Assembly: GCA_023227825.1 (NCBI GenBank)
Contig: JALOCJ010000004.1
Coordinates: 1-64,000 of the forward strand
DNA from: Candidatus Cloacimonas sp.
Lineage (GTDB): Bacteria > Cloacimonadota > Cloacimonadia > Cloacimonadales > Cloacimonadaceae
Length of the DNA stretch: 64,000 nucleotides
Direction: 5' to 3'
Part shown: piece by piece, positions 25,101 to 33,520 of the stretch
Layout: every line of letters begins with the position of its first letter
Position numbering within the stretch: the first letter of the stretch is position 1
Translations under genes and position numbers: made by a program
The notes under the pieces: generated by a model
The model's database searches: none
What the model saw: the letters and a program-made list of their open reading frames with translations, nothing else
What the model was told of the DNA's origin: nothing

Positions 25101-25292
25101 CATTATTATCTTCAGGATGGCTCTTCAATGAGGATGCCGGGAACAGGATGGTATAAACTGGATGGCACAAATATGGAAGGAACAGGAGTTCAACCCGATA
25201 TCCTAGTGGAAAATTTACCTGCAGATATTATTAGGGAACGAGACCCTCAACTCATTCGTGCCGTTCAAGAACTGATGAAAGAGATAAAGTAA
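22131..25292 (+). CDS. Tricorn-like S41 peptidase with beta-propeller
   Basis: A 1053-aa secreted protease. Signal peptide is at residues 1-24 (ending PLVAQQ). Residues about 25-540 are PD40/WD40-like propeller repeats (for example ISPDGEVVCYVYNNDLWLVP and FSPDGKMLAFSSDRSGQN). An acidic linker is at about 545-570, then a tricorn core domain, a PDZ-like region (about 755-850) and a C-terminal S41 catalytic domain (about 860-1045). The nucleophile Ser lies in NEDSFSDGE, and GTPSSGAVIGTW follows. Tricorn proteases degrade oligopeptides released by larger proteases, which fits its place in an operon with FtsH and HslUV, although this one is exported. A GAGGAC site precedes the ATG. Confidence 0.92.
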   Translation: MNVSYLTRILGLLSLLICACPLVAQQAFFTSDPAISPDGEVVCYVYNNDLWLVPFTGGVPRKITNTTSYEWNPQFSPDGKMLAFSSDRSGQNLIYIMPSTGGEAKAVNYESLGISEWFSDSRNLLCTKYSPRWGLSFYKVPIDGSRPMMLAEIGSSLATLSPDNKQIVFQKGGYSRREAYRGSGNGELWLIDIATKKYTKLTNTELSELYPRFSQTGALYYCASDGKSLQINKVHKLSFRKPEKITNLKTFSARQICLARDNDRLVFEYFNTIYKYDPTLKTGEKVSPLFIDLSGDEWQENIVRSYENTAIDDYTISTDELLVGFTHNYDSFFAPVKGGETKQISFDHGSIFNLQFLDKRKMVFNKLDNGVVKLFTATADSIITFSPVQWFGADSLSVTELYKDKHGRWYFKYDDYYRHQKIAIADSGFLNIRPINTPWAVTTNFAFNADGSYAVYGTIREDNYIKELYLYDVQADTSKRLLADNGWWQNLFWTPDNKSILLTYNNNIYRLDLVPRDEFELDTDPWNEILHPEKSKPDSTNEELQNEEEDIQEFDITLEEKIEKKTKPLEIVWEGLEKRFYPVITAKDNYNFVLDIINDSTFYYIEDNKQQDKNSILKKTNIYGKNQKDVFNFGKNPQQYSKVKNTIYYLVEGELKSYNLKTSSRKDIKFKYDYKYDKALLNLRVFEEVWYAFGNNFYDPDMHNVPWKELFQLYRPYVEKAKNIYDVAFIIEEMIGDVNASHTGFYPRQEYEPFTNPAAWLGADLDYNIILEEGIRLQRVYPNSRLSFVYHLKDGCVLTHIDGVKITAYTSLDSLLAGKIGKKIKVTFQQEGNITEAVITGLSYSQMSELKYDYQIAKNKKMVDELSAGKLGYIHIPAMGEDDWQKFSRDFMVDNFAKEALVIDVRGNYGGHIHDKIITLLQKKKYAYTTNRRYNRVKRSEPYNVWDKPSIVLVNEDSFSDGEIFPAVYQELKLGKVVGTPSSGAVIGTWHYYLQDGSSMRMPGTGWYKLDGTNMEGTGVQPDILVENLPADIIRERDPQLIRAVQELMKEIK

Positions 25293-25295
25293 ATT

Positions 25296-26171
25296 ATGAA
25301 CTTAAATGAGATAAATAATCTTATTCAAAGAGCTAATGCCCTAGTAAAAACAAACTGGTTGCAGGCAGTTTCTATCCTTCAAGATGCTTTGAAAGAAGAA
25401 CCCGAAAATCTTTCCCTGCTTGTTAACCTTGGAGATATTTATCTGGAACGCCACCTCTGTGAAAAAGCACTCAGCTATTATCATAAGGCAATTTCCCTGC
25501 TACCCGATAATCCGCAGTTGCTGTTTCTAATTGGCACTTGTTATTTTTCCTTAGGAGAATATAGAATTGCCAATAGCTATTATAATCGGATTCCCGACCC
25601 ACCCCCGGAAATCCTTTATAATATTGCCTTATCCTATGCTTTTTTAGGTTCATATCAGGAAAGTATTGATATCATTAATAAAATCTTGAAGGTTATGGAT
25701 GATAATCCCTTCATATATTTTCTTTTAATTGAACAATATATCCGCATCCAAAACTACGACTGTGCTTATGACATTATTTTAACTGCTGAAAAGAAATTTG
25801 GTAAACATAGACAATTGTTGTTGCTTTCTGCTTTGGTTTACGGCAAAAAAGGTATCTGGCTGAAATCATATCACTGCTTTGTGGAATATGAGTCCTTAGG
25901 AGAAATAACCAATCCCGACCACCTTTTGTCCTATGCCAATGCTGCTGTAAATATTGGTATGGACGACCGCGCTATTGAACTTTTACAAAGAGCTCAGGAA
26001 ATAAATCCTTATACCAATGCTGTTTATGAAGAACTGATTCGTTTGTATATCAAAAAAAACGACTACAAAAACGCTAAGAAAACACTGGATACTGCTAAAA
26101 AATATATTTCCAATTATTCCCCTGTCCTTTATCTCTTCAAAGAACGACTGGAACACTCGCATCTGGAATGA
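25296..26171 (+). CDS. Tetratricopeptide repeat protein
   Basis: A 291-aa soluble protein made almost wholly of TPR helices. Clear units occur at about 38-105 (LVNLGDIYLERHLCEKALSY, then PQLLFLIGTCYFSLGEYRIA) and again at about 210-285. No signal peptide or enzymatic domain is present. It is last in the operon, 3 bases after the protease gene, suggesting a scaffolding role, partner unknown. Confidence 0.85.
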   Translation: MNLNEINNLIQRANALVKTNWLQAVSILQDALKEEPENLSLLVNLGDIYLERHLCEKALSYYHKAISLLPDNPQLLFLIGTCYFSLGEYRIANSYYNRIPDPPPEILYNIALSYAFLGSYQESIDIINKILKVMDDNPFIYFLLIEQYIRIQNYDCAYDIILTAEKKFGKHRQLLLLSALVYGKKGIWLKSYHCFVEYESLGEITNPDHLLSYANAAVNIGMDDRAIELLQRAQEINPYTNAVYEELIRLYIKKNDYKNAKKTLDTAKKYISNYSPVLYLFKERLEHSHLE

Positions 26172-26514
26172 AGAATGTAAAAAGTGAGGCATCCTGAAAA
26201 AGCTGACAGGAAAGTAAAATAAGGTTTAGAGGGTTTAGAGGGTTAAGAAGGTTTAGAGAGTTGAGATACATTAAAGCCCTTTAGGGTGAAACAATGATAG
26301 TGATGAGTGCATAATCCCCTCGGAAGAAGAGAGATATAACCCCCATTCTAAATCTAACATGCTGATTCTGAAAAGGGTTATCCGAAAGCTCAAAAAAGTT
26401 TAGAGGTAACCATTTATAATTTATCTAAAAAATATATAACTCAATGTTCTATTCTTTTATCTGCTCAATCTGCCTATTCTTACTTTCTTCGGAGGTTTCG
26501 GTGTTTTCAGTGGC
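26172..26514. repeat. Intergenic region with AAGGTTTAGA minisatellite and a decayed hairpin repeat
   Basis: Bases 26222-26266 are copies of GGTTTAGAG/GGTTGAGA. Bases 26260-26345 match 44519-44606 at about two-thirds of positions (TTAAAGCCC, GAAACAAT, GTGCATAA, CCTCGG are shared). In this copy the inverted arms are decayed. Bases 26346-26514 are AT-rich with nothing recognised. Confidence 0.65.
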
Positions 26515-26546
26515 TAAAAAAAACCGCCCGGAATTTGAGCGGTTTT
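26515..26546 (-). terminator. Intrinsic terminator of secDF
   Basis: Inverted arms AAAACCGC (26520-26527) and GCGGTTTT (26539-26546) flank an 11-base loop. Read on the minus strand the hairpin is followed by a run of eight T. It lies 22 bases after the secF stop codon. Confidence 0.8.
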
Positions 26547-26567
26547 ATGTATATATGCAGTATTGTT

Positions 26568-27551
26568 TTACAATTTTTTCTTGGTTAAGTGTTGCATTGT
26601 CTTCTTTTCTTTGTGGGTAATCAAATTCAGGTCTATAACCAAATTGCTGGCAACAAAGATAGAGGAATAGGTACCAAAGAAGATACCCAGGCAGATAGCA
26701 AAAGCAAAATCGTGAATTACACTTCCACCCCAAAAATAAAGGCAGGCAGAAGTAAGAAAAGTTGTTCCACCAGTAATAACAGTTCTAGAAAGCGTATCGT
26801 TGATAGAACGATTGAAGACCTCCTGGATAGGGTCTTTGCGGTTTTTCTTCATATCTTCGCGGATTCGGTCAAAAATAACAATTGTATCATTGATGCTGTA
26901 ACCCACGATAGTTAATAGCGCAGCTATAATTTGCATTGTAATTTCTTTCCCTGTAAGGGCAAAAATACCTACAATCATCAAAACATCGTGGAAGAGAGCC
27001 AGAATTGCCATTAACCCGAAAGTTAATTCAAAGCGAAACCAAATATAGATAATCATCGCAATTAAAGCAAGCATAACCGCCCAAAATGCTTGAGAGCGTA
27101 GTTCACCGCCTACTTTAGGTCCAACTTCATAAATTTCTTCTATTACTTCTTTGTTCAGGTCTCGTCCTTGAACATATTGGGGAAAATTATCCTGAATAAT
27201 TTCCAAAAGCTTGTTACGGGTTTCGGTAGAAAGGTCAGTTCCTTTGCCCACGCTCTTTATTTTAATCTGGAAAGTAGATTTATCGGGATTACCGATATAA
27301 GTAATTTCGGCTTCCGGAAAACCGTTTTTAGTAAGAACTGAGCGTAAGTCCTCAATAGGAAGAGGTTGGATTTTGGGGTCTAAGGCCTTCAGATTCACGG
27401 TTGCAGCTATTCCACTTGTGAAATCAATGCTCCAATTTAAACCTCTAAAAATTATTCCCCCTAAGCCGATTAGTAACAAAGCAATGGAGATACCATAAAA
27501 CCAGTAACGATACTTAACGAATTGGATATTAGTATGCTGTAGTATTCTCAT
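26568..27551 (-). CDS. secF: Protein translocase subunit SecF
   Basis: An inner-membrane RND-like subunit that, with SecD, uses the ion gradient to pull exported proteins through SecYEG. It is 327 aa with six TM helices. FRGLNWSIDFTSG near residue 30 is the signature, the GYSINDTIVIFDRIREDM motif lies in TM4/5, and FNRSINDTLSRTVITGGTT follows. A 9-base gap separates it from the upstream secD. Confidence 0.96.
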   Translation of the reverse strand: MRILQHTNIQFVKYRYWFYGISIALLLIGLGGIIFRGLNWSIDFTSGIAATVNLKALDPKIQPLPIEDLRSVLTKNGFPEAEITYIGNPDKSTFQIKIKSVGKGTDLSTETRNKLLEIIQDNFPQYVQGRDLNKEVIEEIYEVGPKVGGELRSQAFWAVMLALIAMIIYIWFRFELTFGLMAILALFHDVLMIVGIFALTGKEITMQIIAALLTIVGYSINDTIVIFDRIREDMKKNRKDPIQEVFNRSINDTLSRTVITGGTTFLTSACLYFWGGSVIHDFAFAICLGIFFGTYSSIFVASNLVIDLNLITHKEKKTMQHLTKKKL

Positions 27552-27560
27552 TTTTTCTCC

Positions 27561-29147
27561 TTACACACTCAGTTTTGTCATTTTGCCGCTTAAAACAATG
27601 TTATCCAGAATAGAGCGCACAATTACTATAGCAGAGAACATAGAACCCATAATACCAATCACCAAAGTTACAGCAAAACCACGAATAGGACCAGTGCCAA
27701 GATAATAAAGAATTATACCAGCAATAACAGTAGTCAGATTGGAATCCCAAACAGTTACCAGAGCTCTTTTGAAGCCGGCATCAACTGCACTGCGAGGCGT
27801 TTTTCCCAAATCCAATTCTTCTCTTATACGTTCATAGATTAACACATTAGCATCAACAGCCATACCGATAGTAAGAATAATACCAGCAATTCCAGGCAGA
27901 GTGAGTGTAGCACCAAAAGCCGTTAGCATAGCTAAAATAAAGCCCACATTTAAAACCAGAGCAATATCAGCAATAAAACCGCATAACTTGTAATAGATAA
28001 CCATAAATAGGACAACAATTATCAAACCAATTAAACCAGCCGTAGTTCCCTTACGAATGCTATCTGCACCTAAAGTAGCGCCAATTATGGAAGTAGAAAC
28101 CGGTTTAATAGGAGCAATCAGATTTCCTGTATTGAGCACGATTGCCAGTTCGTTTGCCTCTGTAGCAGTGAATCTACCTGTAATTTGAGCTCTGCCTCCG
28201 GCAATCCTTTCCTGAATATTAGGAGCAGAATATACAACTCCATCCAGAACGATAGCTAAACGCTTTCCTACATTATCAGCAGTTACGCGTTCAAATTTAC
28301 GAGCTCCTTCTCTTTTCATTTCTATAGATATATAAGGTTTATTGGCTATTCTGGGGTCGGTTGAAGTAGCAGAACCATATTCAACTTTGGCTTTAGCTAG
28401 GTCACCACCGGTAAGCTGCGCTGAAGAAGAAAGAACATAAAGGGCTCTATCAGCCCGGGGATTTTCTGTATCTGCTTTATCTAGAGCAAGCTGATAACCC
28501 ATTGGTACCATTTGTGCAAAAAGAGTATCAACCAGCAAATCCTGAATCAAACGCACATCACTGTATTGAACTTCATAGTCCATTTCTCCAGGACGGATTA
28601 AAGAGCTGAAAATCCCTTCCCCGGCTTTCAAACTATCTGTAGATGTAGTATCAGCCATAATGCTCTTATCCTTCTTCGCCATTTCTGCTAAAACCGGAAA
28701 TTTATCCAGATTACTGCTGATATTTCTATCAATTGTTTCTATTACCCGTTTTGCTTCATCTTGTGGAGCAACTAGTTTAAACTCCAGCATAGCAGTTTGT
28801 TTAATTAAATTTTCAGCTGCTTTATAATCCGTTACACCAGGTAATTGAACCATTATCCTGTTTTCACCTAATTTTTGAATTGAGGGCTCAGCTACACCAA
28901 ACTGGTCAATTCGTTCACGAATAATTTTAATATTCTGTTCTACAGCATTTCGGGCATCCGTAGTGGAAAGCTCAGAAGTATCAACTTCCAAAAGTATCTG
29001 CATTCCACCTCTGAGGTCCAAACCAAGCTTCAAATGATGTTTTGACCACCAACTTGGCAGATTGGGAATTACCATAGGAGCCAAAAAAAATGCTGTTACG
29101 CAGAAAAAGATGATTATGAATAGGCCTCGCCAGGAAAACTTTTTCAT
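27561..29147 (-). CDS. secD: Protein translocase subunit SecD
   Basis: Inner-membrane partner of SecF. It is 528 aa: TM1 at about 8-28, the periplasmic P1 region with LGLDLRGGMQILLEVD, the head domain, and five C-terminal TM helices with GMAVDANVLIYERIREEL and NLTTVIAGIILYYLGTGPIRGFAVTL. Length is as in compact SecD proteins. It is first gene of the secDF operon. Confidence 0.96.
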   Translation of the reverse strand: MKKFSWRGLFIIIFFCVTAFFLAPMVIPNLPSWWSKHHLKLGLDLRGGMQILLEVDTSELSTTDARNAVEQNIKIIRERIDQFGVAEPSIQKLGENRIMVQLPGVTDYKAAENLIKQTAMLEFKLVAPQDEAKRVIETIDRNISSNLDKFPVLAEMAKKDKSIMADTTSTDSLKAGEGIFSSLIRPGEMDYEVQYSDVRLIQDLLVDTLFAQMVPMGYQLALDKADTENPRADRALYVLSSSAQLTGGDLAKAKVEYGSATSTDPRIANKPYISIEMKREGARKFERVTADNVGKRLAIVLDGVVYSAPNIQERIAGGRAQITGRFTATEANELAIVLNTGNLIAPIKPVSTSIIGATLGADSIRKGTTAGLIGLIIVVLFMVIYYKLCGFIADIALVLNVGFILAMLTAFGATLTLPGIAGIILTIGMAVDANVLIYERIREELDLGKTPRSAVDAGFKRALVTVWDSNLTTVIAGIILYYLGTGPIRGFAVTLVIGIMGSMFSAIVIVRSILDNIVLSGKMTKLSV

Positions 29148-29252
29148 TTGCTTATGCTCCCTTTTGCATTTCTATATTATATAACAGTTTTATACTCTGA
29201 CCCAAAACTTTGATTAGCTCTTATTCGTCAAGAGAAATGTTTGCGCTTAGGA

Positions 29253-29747
29253 GGTTTTGACTCCCAATTTATACTTGCCTTCAATGTAACCACACACCTC
29301 AAACTCTTTTCCCTTACAACCAATCTACAAATGGTCTGCCAACCGAAAAATTGTAAGTTAAAACAAAAGCACAAACCCATACAACCCAACAACCAATCCC
29401 CCTATTTATTCACGGTAACAATGCACAACCCCGCAAAGCGATAAAACACTATCCTCAAAAAATTCTTTTTTGCCCCCAAAAATAGTTGTGTAATTATTCC
29501 TCCTTTTTTGCACTATGCAGCGTATAAGATTCCCTTGTCATTCCCATATCCGATATGGGAATGATAAGGGATTCATATCGGATTGTTAATGAGAAAATTT
29601 TGGGCTCTCTCTGGTAACGATATTCATTCTACTTTCTGCTTTGTTCACAATTTGTTGGCTCGTAAAGCGGTTATAGAGCAGTTGTAAGTGAAAAACATTG
29701 TGGTTTGTGGTTACATTGAAAGCAGGTGAAAATTGTGAGTCAAAACA
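29253..29747. mobile_element. Possible MITE-like element with about 100-bp imperfect inverted ends
   Basis: Bases 29253-29355 and the reverse complement of 29643-29747 align along their length. Shared blocks in order are GTTTTGACTC, CAATTT, CTTTCAATGTAACCACA (left copy CCTTCAATG), CTTACAAC, GCCAAC and AAATTGT. The interior holds no convincing gene but contains the strong hairpin at 29529-29573. Architecture resembles a non-autonomous element or a long structured RNA. Confidence 0.5.
29529..29573. repeat. Long intergenic hairpin
   Basis: Arms at 29529-29550 and 29552-29573 pair at 20 of 22 positions with a single central base. Part of the arm (CATATCGGAT) is repeated just downstream at 29574-29583. 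It has no T-run. Confidence 0.75.
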
Positions 29748-30085
29748 TCCCTAATTATTCTTACTATTTAATAATCCCTAAAATTCCTTTACTCCTGTTC
29801 ATCCCAGACCTATTCAATCCTTGTTTCTAAAATCAAATCTGTGTTATCTGTGTAATCTGTGAGAGATAGTCGTCATAAGTCATATGCGCCTTAAAAGTTA
29901 TCTCTCAGGAGAAAGTTATCAAGGCGCAAATGACTCCTGACTTTTATGGTTGACCAGGAGGTCAAGCTTCCGGAAAAACGATGTCCTCATCGTTTATATT
30001 GGTTGACGGGGACGTCAACCTTCCGGAAAAACGATGTCCTCATCGTTTAGATTGGTTGACCAGGAGGTCAACCTTCCGGAAAAAA
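29748..30085. repeat. Repeat mosaic upstream of the PpiD-like gene
   Basis: An inverted GGATGAACAGG unit (29770-29815), inverted CACAGATTA units (29836-29868), a forward type A palindrome with GCGCC/GGCGC stems (29876-29945), and three inverted type C elements (29946-30085) whose GGTTGAC hairpins alternate between CAGGAG and GGGGAC loops. Confidence 0.8.
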
Positions 30086-30161
30086 AATCCTTGTTAAAAA
30101 ATGAAGCTATAAAAAAGTGGCTTTTTATAAGAGTAATTTAATCTCTATAAGGAGTTTTAGA

Positions 30162-31949
30162 ATGCTGGATCAGCTGAGAAAGAAACAGAAGATAGTTATT
30201 TATATTGTAGCTATCGTATTTATTCTGGGTATGGCTGGTGTTGGAATTGGAGAATTGTTATCTCCGAAACCATATCTGGGAAAAGTGAATGGCACCAAAA
30301 TAACCTACGAGATGTATCAGAAAAAGATACAAGAAATGTATGAACGCTATGCTGAAATGTATAAAGATCAGCCCATAGATGAAAATACTCGTAAAAGTAT
30401 TGAAAATCAAGCATGGGAAACATTGGTCAACGATATTCTTTGGCAGCAGCAGATTAAGAAACACAAAATTAAAATTACGGAAGATGAAGTTTTAACTGAA
30501 ATGCAAAATAATCCGCCACAAGAATTGATGCAAAACGAATCCTTACAAACCAACGGCAGATTTGATAAATCCAAATATCTTTCTGCCCTAAAAAATAATC
30601 CTCAATTCTTTGCTGCAATGGAAGAATATGTCCGAGGATATCTTCCTCGTCAAAAACTGCAGGAAAAAATTAAGGCACAAGCAGGAATCACAATAGACAG
30701 TTTAAAAGCGCAATATGCCAAAGAAACCGATAGCGTTTCCGGAAAATTTATTTGGTTTGAACCTAATAAGTCCGACCCCGTAACCGTTACTGATGCAGAA
30801 ATAAAGGCATATTATGATAAAAATAAAGAAACTGAATTCAAAAAAGGTCCCGCTTCCAGGATTAAATATCTTGCTTTTGAAGAAAAGCCCTCAGATAAGG
30901 ATTATGCCGCAGTTAAACTTTTGGCTGATGAGCTTTATAACCGTGTTCTTAAAGGAGAGGATTTTGCTACCCTCGCCAAAGATAATTCAGATGACCCGGG
31001 TTCAAAAGATAATGGCGGTTCATTAGGTGTTTTTGGTAAAGGGCAAATGGTTCCGGAATTTGAACAGGCAGCTTTTGCTTTAAGAGTTGGAGAAATCAGC
31101 AAACCGGTTAAAACAAGTTTTGGCTGGCATATTATTCGCTGTGACAGTATAGCTTCAATTAGTAAAGATAATCCTCAAATTAAAGCGAGCCATATTTTAT
31201 TAAAAGTTGAGCCCTCCGATGAAACCAAAAATGCTATTTTAGATAAAGCAGAATCAGCAAAAGCATTAATTAAGAAAAAGGGTATTGATGCCGCCGCTAA
31301 GGAGTTGGGAGTTGAAGTTCAGGAAACGGATTGGGTGCCTCACGACCAGGAATATATTCCCGGAATTGGCAATAATGGAGCTCTTCTCCAATTTATGCGT
31401 AAAGGCAAAGAAAAGGCAATATCGGATGTAATATCCGATCAACAAAACCGTAAAATTGTCGCTTTGCTAACTGATAACAAAAAGGTCTATTATGAAGATT
31501 TTGATAAAGTTAAGCTCCGCATCAAATACCAGCTGGAGAAAGAAAAGAAAGTAGCCAATGTAAAGAAAAAAGCAGAGGAATTCGTAGCTAAATATCCTTC
31601 CGATGAATATTTTACCGCAGCCGCCAAAGAGGGCTGGCAAATAATTGAATTGGATAATCATAAAAGAGGTTTAAATGTTCCTAATGTAGGTCTTTGTGAG
31701 GAATTTACCAATGCCGCTTTAGCTTTGGAAGCAGGACAAACCAGCGGACTGATTCATACTAAAGAAGGTAGTTTTATAATCAGTTGCACGGAAAGGATTA
31801 AGCCCGATTTCAATGCTTTCGCCAAAGATAAGGAAAAACAGGAACAAATTCGCAAAACATTGGAAGATGCTGCCTGGAATCGTTGGTATGACCAAATGAA
31901 AAAACAAGCTAAAATAATTGATAACCGGGCAAAATACGGAATGATATAA
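30162..31949 (+). CDS. PpiD/SurA-type membrane-anchored peptidyl-prolyl isomerase
   Basis: An envelope foldase, 595 aa from the ATG at 30162, chosen over an upstream in-frame start (30117) because AAGGAG lies 8 bases before it. It has one N-terminal TM helix (about 12-32, KIVIYIVAIVFILGMAGVGI). A SurA_N-like helical chaperone region is at about 38-190, and a PPIC rotamase domain at about 215-335 (GPASRIKYLAF, KDNGGSLGVFGKGQMVPEFE, TSFGWHIIRCD). A second, degenerate parvulin-like region starts at KASHILLKVEPSDE. The topology fits PpiD, which works beside SecYEG. The next gene starts immediately at its stop codon. Confidence 0.9.
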   Translation: MLDQLRKKQKIVIYIVAIVFILGMAGVGIGELLSPKPYLGKVNGTKITYEMYQKKIQEMYERYAEMYKDQPIDENTRKSIENQAWETLVNDILWQQQIKKHKIKITEDEVLTEMQNNPPQELMQNESLQTNGRFDKSKYLSALKNNPQFFAAMEEYVRGYLPRQKLQEKIKAQAGITIDSLKAQYAKETDSVSGKFIWFEPNKSDPVTVTDAEIKAYYDKNKETEFKKGPASRIKYLAFEEKPSDKDYAAVKLLADELYNRVLKGEDFATLAKDNSDDPGSKDNGGSLGVFGKGQMVPEFEQAAFALRVGEISKPVKTSFGWHIIRCDSIASISKDNPQIKASHILLKVEPSDETKNAILDKAESAKALIKKKGIDAAAKELGVEVQETDWVPHDQEYIPGIGNNGALLQFMRKGKEKAISDVISDQQNRKIVALLTDNKKVYYEDFDKVKLRIKYQLEKEKKVANVKKKAEEFVAKYPSDEYFTAAAKEGWQIIELDNHKRGLNVPNVGLCEEFTNAALALEAGQTSGLIHTKEGSFIISCTERIKPDFNAFAKDKEKQEQIRKTLEDAAWNRWYDQMKKQAKIIDNRAKYGMI

Positions 31950-33323
31950 ATGACCAAATTAATGACCGGTGTTAGTGGAGTTAGGGGTGTCTTTGCGGAC
32001 ACCCTTAACCCTATTACAGCTATTAAATATGCAGCACACTTTGCTTTTCTGCAGAAGCAAAGTTATCCTGATAGGCAACCTTTAATTATTGTAGGTAGAG
32101 ATAGTCGCACAACAGGAAAAGCAATGTTGCACAGTATAATTTCTGCTTTAATCAGTGTGGGTTGCGATGCAACGGATTTGGGTATTGTTTCCACTCCTAC
32201 TCTGCTGTTGAAAGTTCAGGAATCAGATGCCATTGGAGGCATAGCTATCACTGCATCACATAATCCACCGGAGTGGAATGCAATGAAATTTGTGGATGCT
32301 GATGGAATGTTCTTAACTCCTGAAAAAGCGGAAAAATTACTGTATTCAGTGGAAGAAGAAATTCCCTGGGCAAAGTGGACAACAATTGGAGCAGTAAATA
32401 TTGATAATAGCGCTATCCAACAACACCTAACCAAAATTTTGAACATCCCTTATTTAAACCTTGAACAAATCCGCTCGCGTCAATTTAAAGTAGTTCTTGA
32501 TTCAGTTAATGGTGCCGGTGGCTTAATTTCTCCTCTTTTACTAAAAGAGCTGGGCTGCACTGTTTATGAAATAAATAGCGAGCCCAATGGTATTTTTGCC
32601 CACATAGCAGAACCCTTGAAGGAAAATTTAGGTCAGTTGGAAGAGGCAGTAAAATTTTACGGTGCAGACCTTGGTTTTGCTACAGACCCTGATGTTGATC
32701 GTCTTTCCCTTGTTTCCGAAAAAGGAAAATGTATCGGAGAAGAATTGAGTGTTGCCTTAGCCGAACTCTTTGTACTGCCGAAAAAGAAAGGCGATATTGT
32801 AGTAAATCTTAGCAGTTCAATGATTTCAGATGATATTGCCAAAAGCTTTGGTGTTCAAGTTCAGCGGACAAAAGTCGGCGAAATAAATGTAGGGAAAAAA
32901 ATGCAGGAAATAAAATCTCCCATCGGGGGTGAAGGAAATGGCGGAATTATATGCCCCGATGTTCATTACACACGTGATGCTATTGCTGGAATGGCTTTGA
33001 TTTTAGGTTTGCTTTCCGAAACAGATAAACCCCTGTCAGCTATTATAGAAACCCTGCCAAAGTATTATTTTGCCAAGGATAAAATCACGGTTAATGCCTC
33101 TCTAATGGAGACATTGATGAATAAAGCTTCTTCTTATTTTAAAAACTATGAACTGGATACTCAGGATGGCATTAAAGCAATTGGCGATAAACACTTTATC
33201 CATATTCGCAAATCAGGAACCGAACCTATAATTCGTATTTATGTAGAAAGCGATACACCGGAAAAATCCCGGAAAATTTGTGAAGAAGTAAAAAAAATGC
33301 TCGGAGAAATAAATATAGTATGA
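31950..33323 (+). CDS. glmM: Phosphoglucosamine mutase / phosphohexomutase
   Basis: An alpha-D-phosphohexomutase, 457 aa, cytoplasmic. The phosphoserine loop is TASHNPPEWN, the metal loop DPDVDRLSL, the sugar-specificity loop GEGNGGIICPD, and the phosphate-binding loop RKSGTEPIIRIYVES. The MTKLMTGVSGVRG start and the GEGNGG loop favour the GlmM-type (glucosamine-6-P to glucosamine-1-P, UDP-GlcNAc and peptidoglycan precursor synthesis) over phosphomannomutase, but the split cannot be made with certainty. It starts directly at the stop codon of the preceding foldase gene. Confidence 0.82.
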   Translation: MTKLMTGVSGVRGVFADTLNPITAIKYAAHFAFLQKQSYPDRQPLIIVGRDSRTTGKAMLHSIISALISVGCDATDLGIVSTPTLLLKVQESDAIGGIAITASHNPPEWNAMKFVDADGMFLTPEKAEKLLYSVEEEIPWAKWTTIGAVNIDNSAIQQHLTKILNIPYLNLEQIRSRQFKVVLDSVNGAGGLISPLLLKELGCTVYEINSEPNGIFAHIAEPLKENLGQLEEAVKFYGADLGFATDPDVDRLSLVSEKGKCIGEELSVALAELFVLPKKKGDIVVNLSSSMISDDIAKSFGVQVQRTKVGEINVGKKMQEIKSPIGGEGNGGIICPDVHYTRDAIAGMALILGLLSETDKPLSAIIETLPKYYFAKDKITVNASLMETLMNKASSYFKNYELDTQDGIKAIGDKHFIHIRKSGTEPIIRIYVESDTPEKSRKICEEVKKMLGEINIV

Positions 33324-33384
33324 AAAAATAAAAATGCAGATTGAAAAATAGATGAAATGCCCTATGTATTCAAAATGTAAAAAT

Positions 33385-33512
33385 ATCTGTGAAATCTGTG
33401 TAATCTGTGAGAGAATAGCTTGAAGAATAATCCCATTTACGAATTAAATCCATACAATTGGTTCAATTCGTATTGTTAATCAATATCTGTGAAATCTGTG
33501 TAATCTGTGAGA
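33385..33512. repeat. Inverted CACAGATTA units, two clusters
   Basis: CTGTGAAATCTGTGTAATCTG occurs at about 33389-33410 and again at 33484-33505, between the convergent ends of glmM and the patatin gene. An 8-bp inverted pair TACGAATT/AATTCGTA lies between them. No terminator with a T-run is visible. Confidence 0.75.
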
Positions 33513-33520
33513 GCTAAAAT

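Noticed and set aside
29241..29444. 67-aa open frame
   Set aside because: It covers the left inverted end of the noncoding element at 29253-29747 and has unconvincing composition and no ribosome-binding site.
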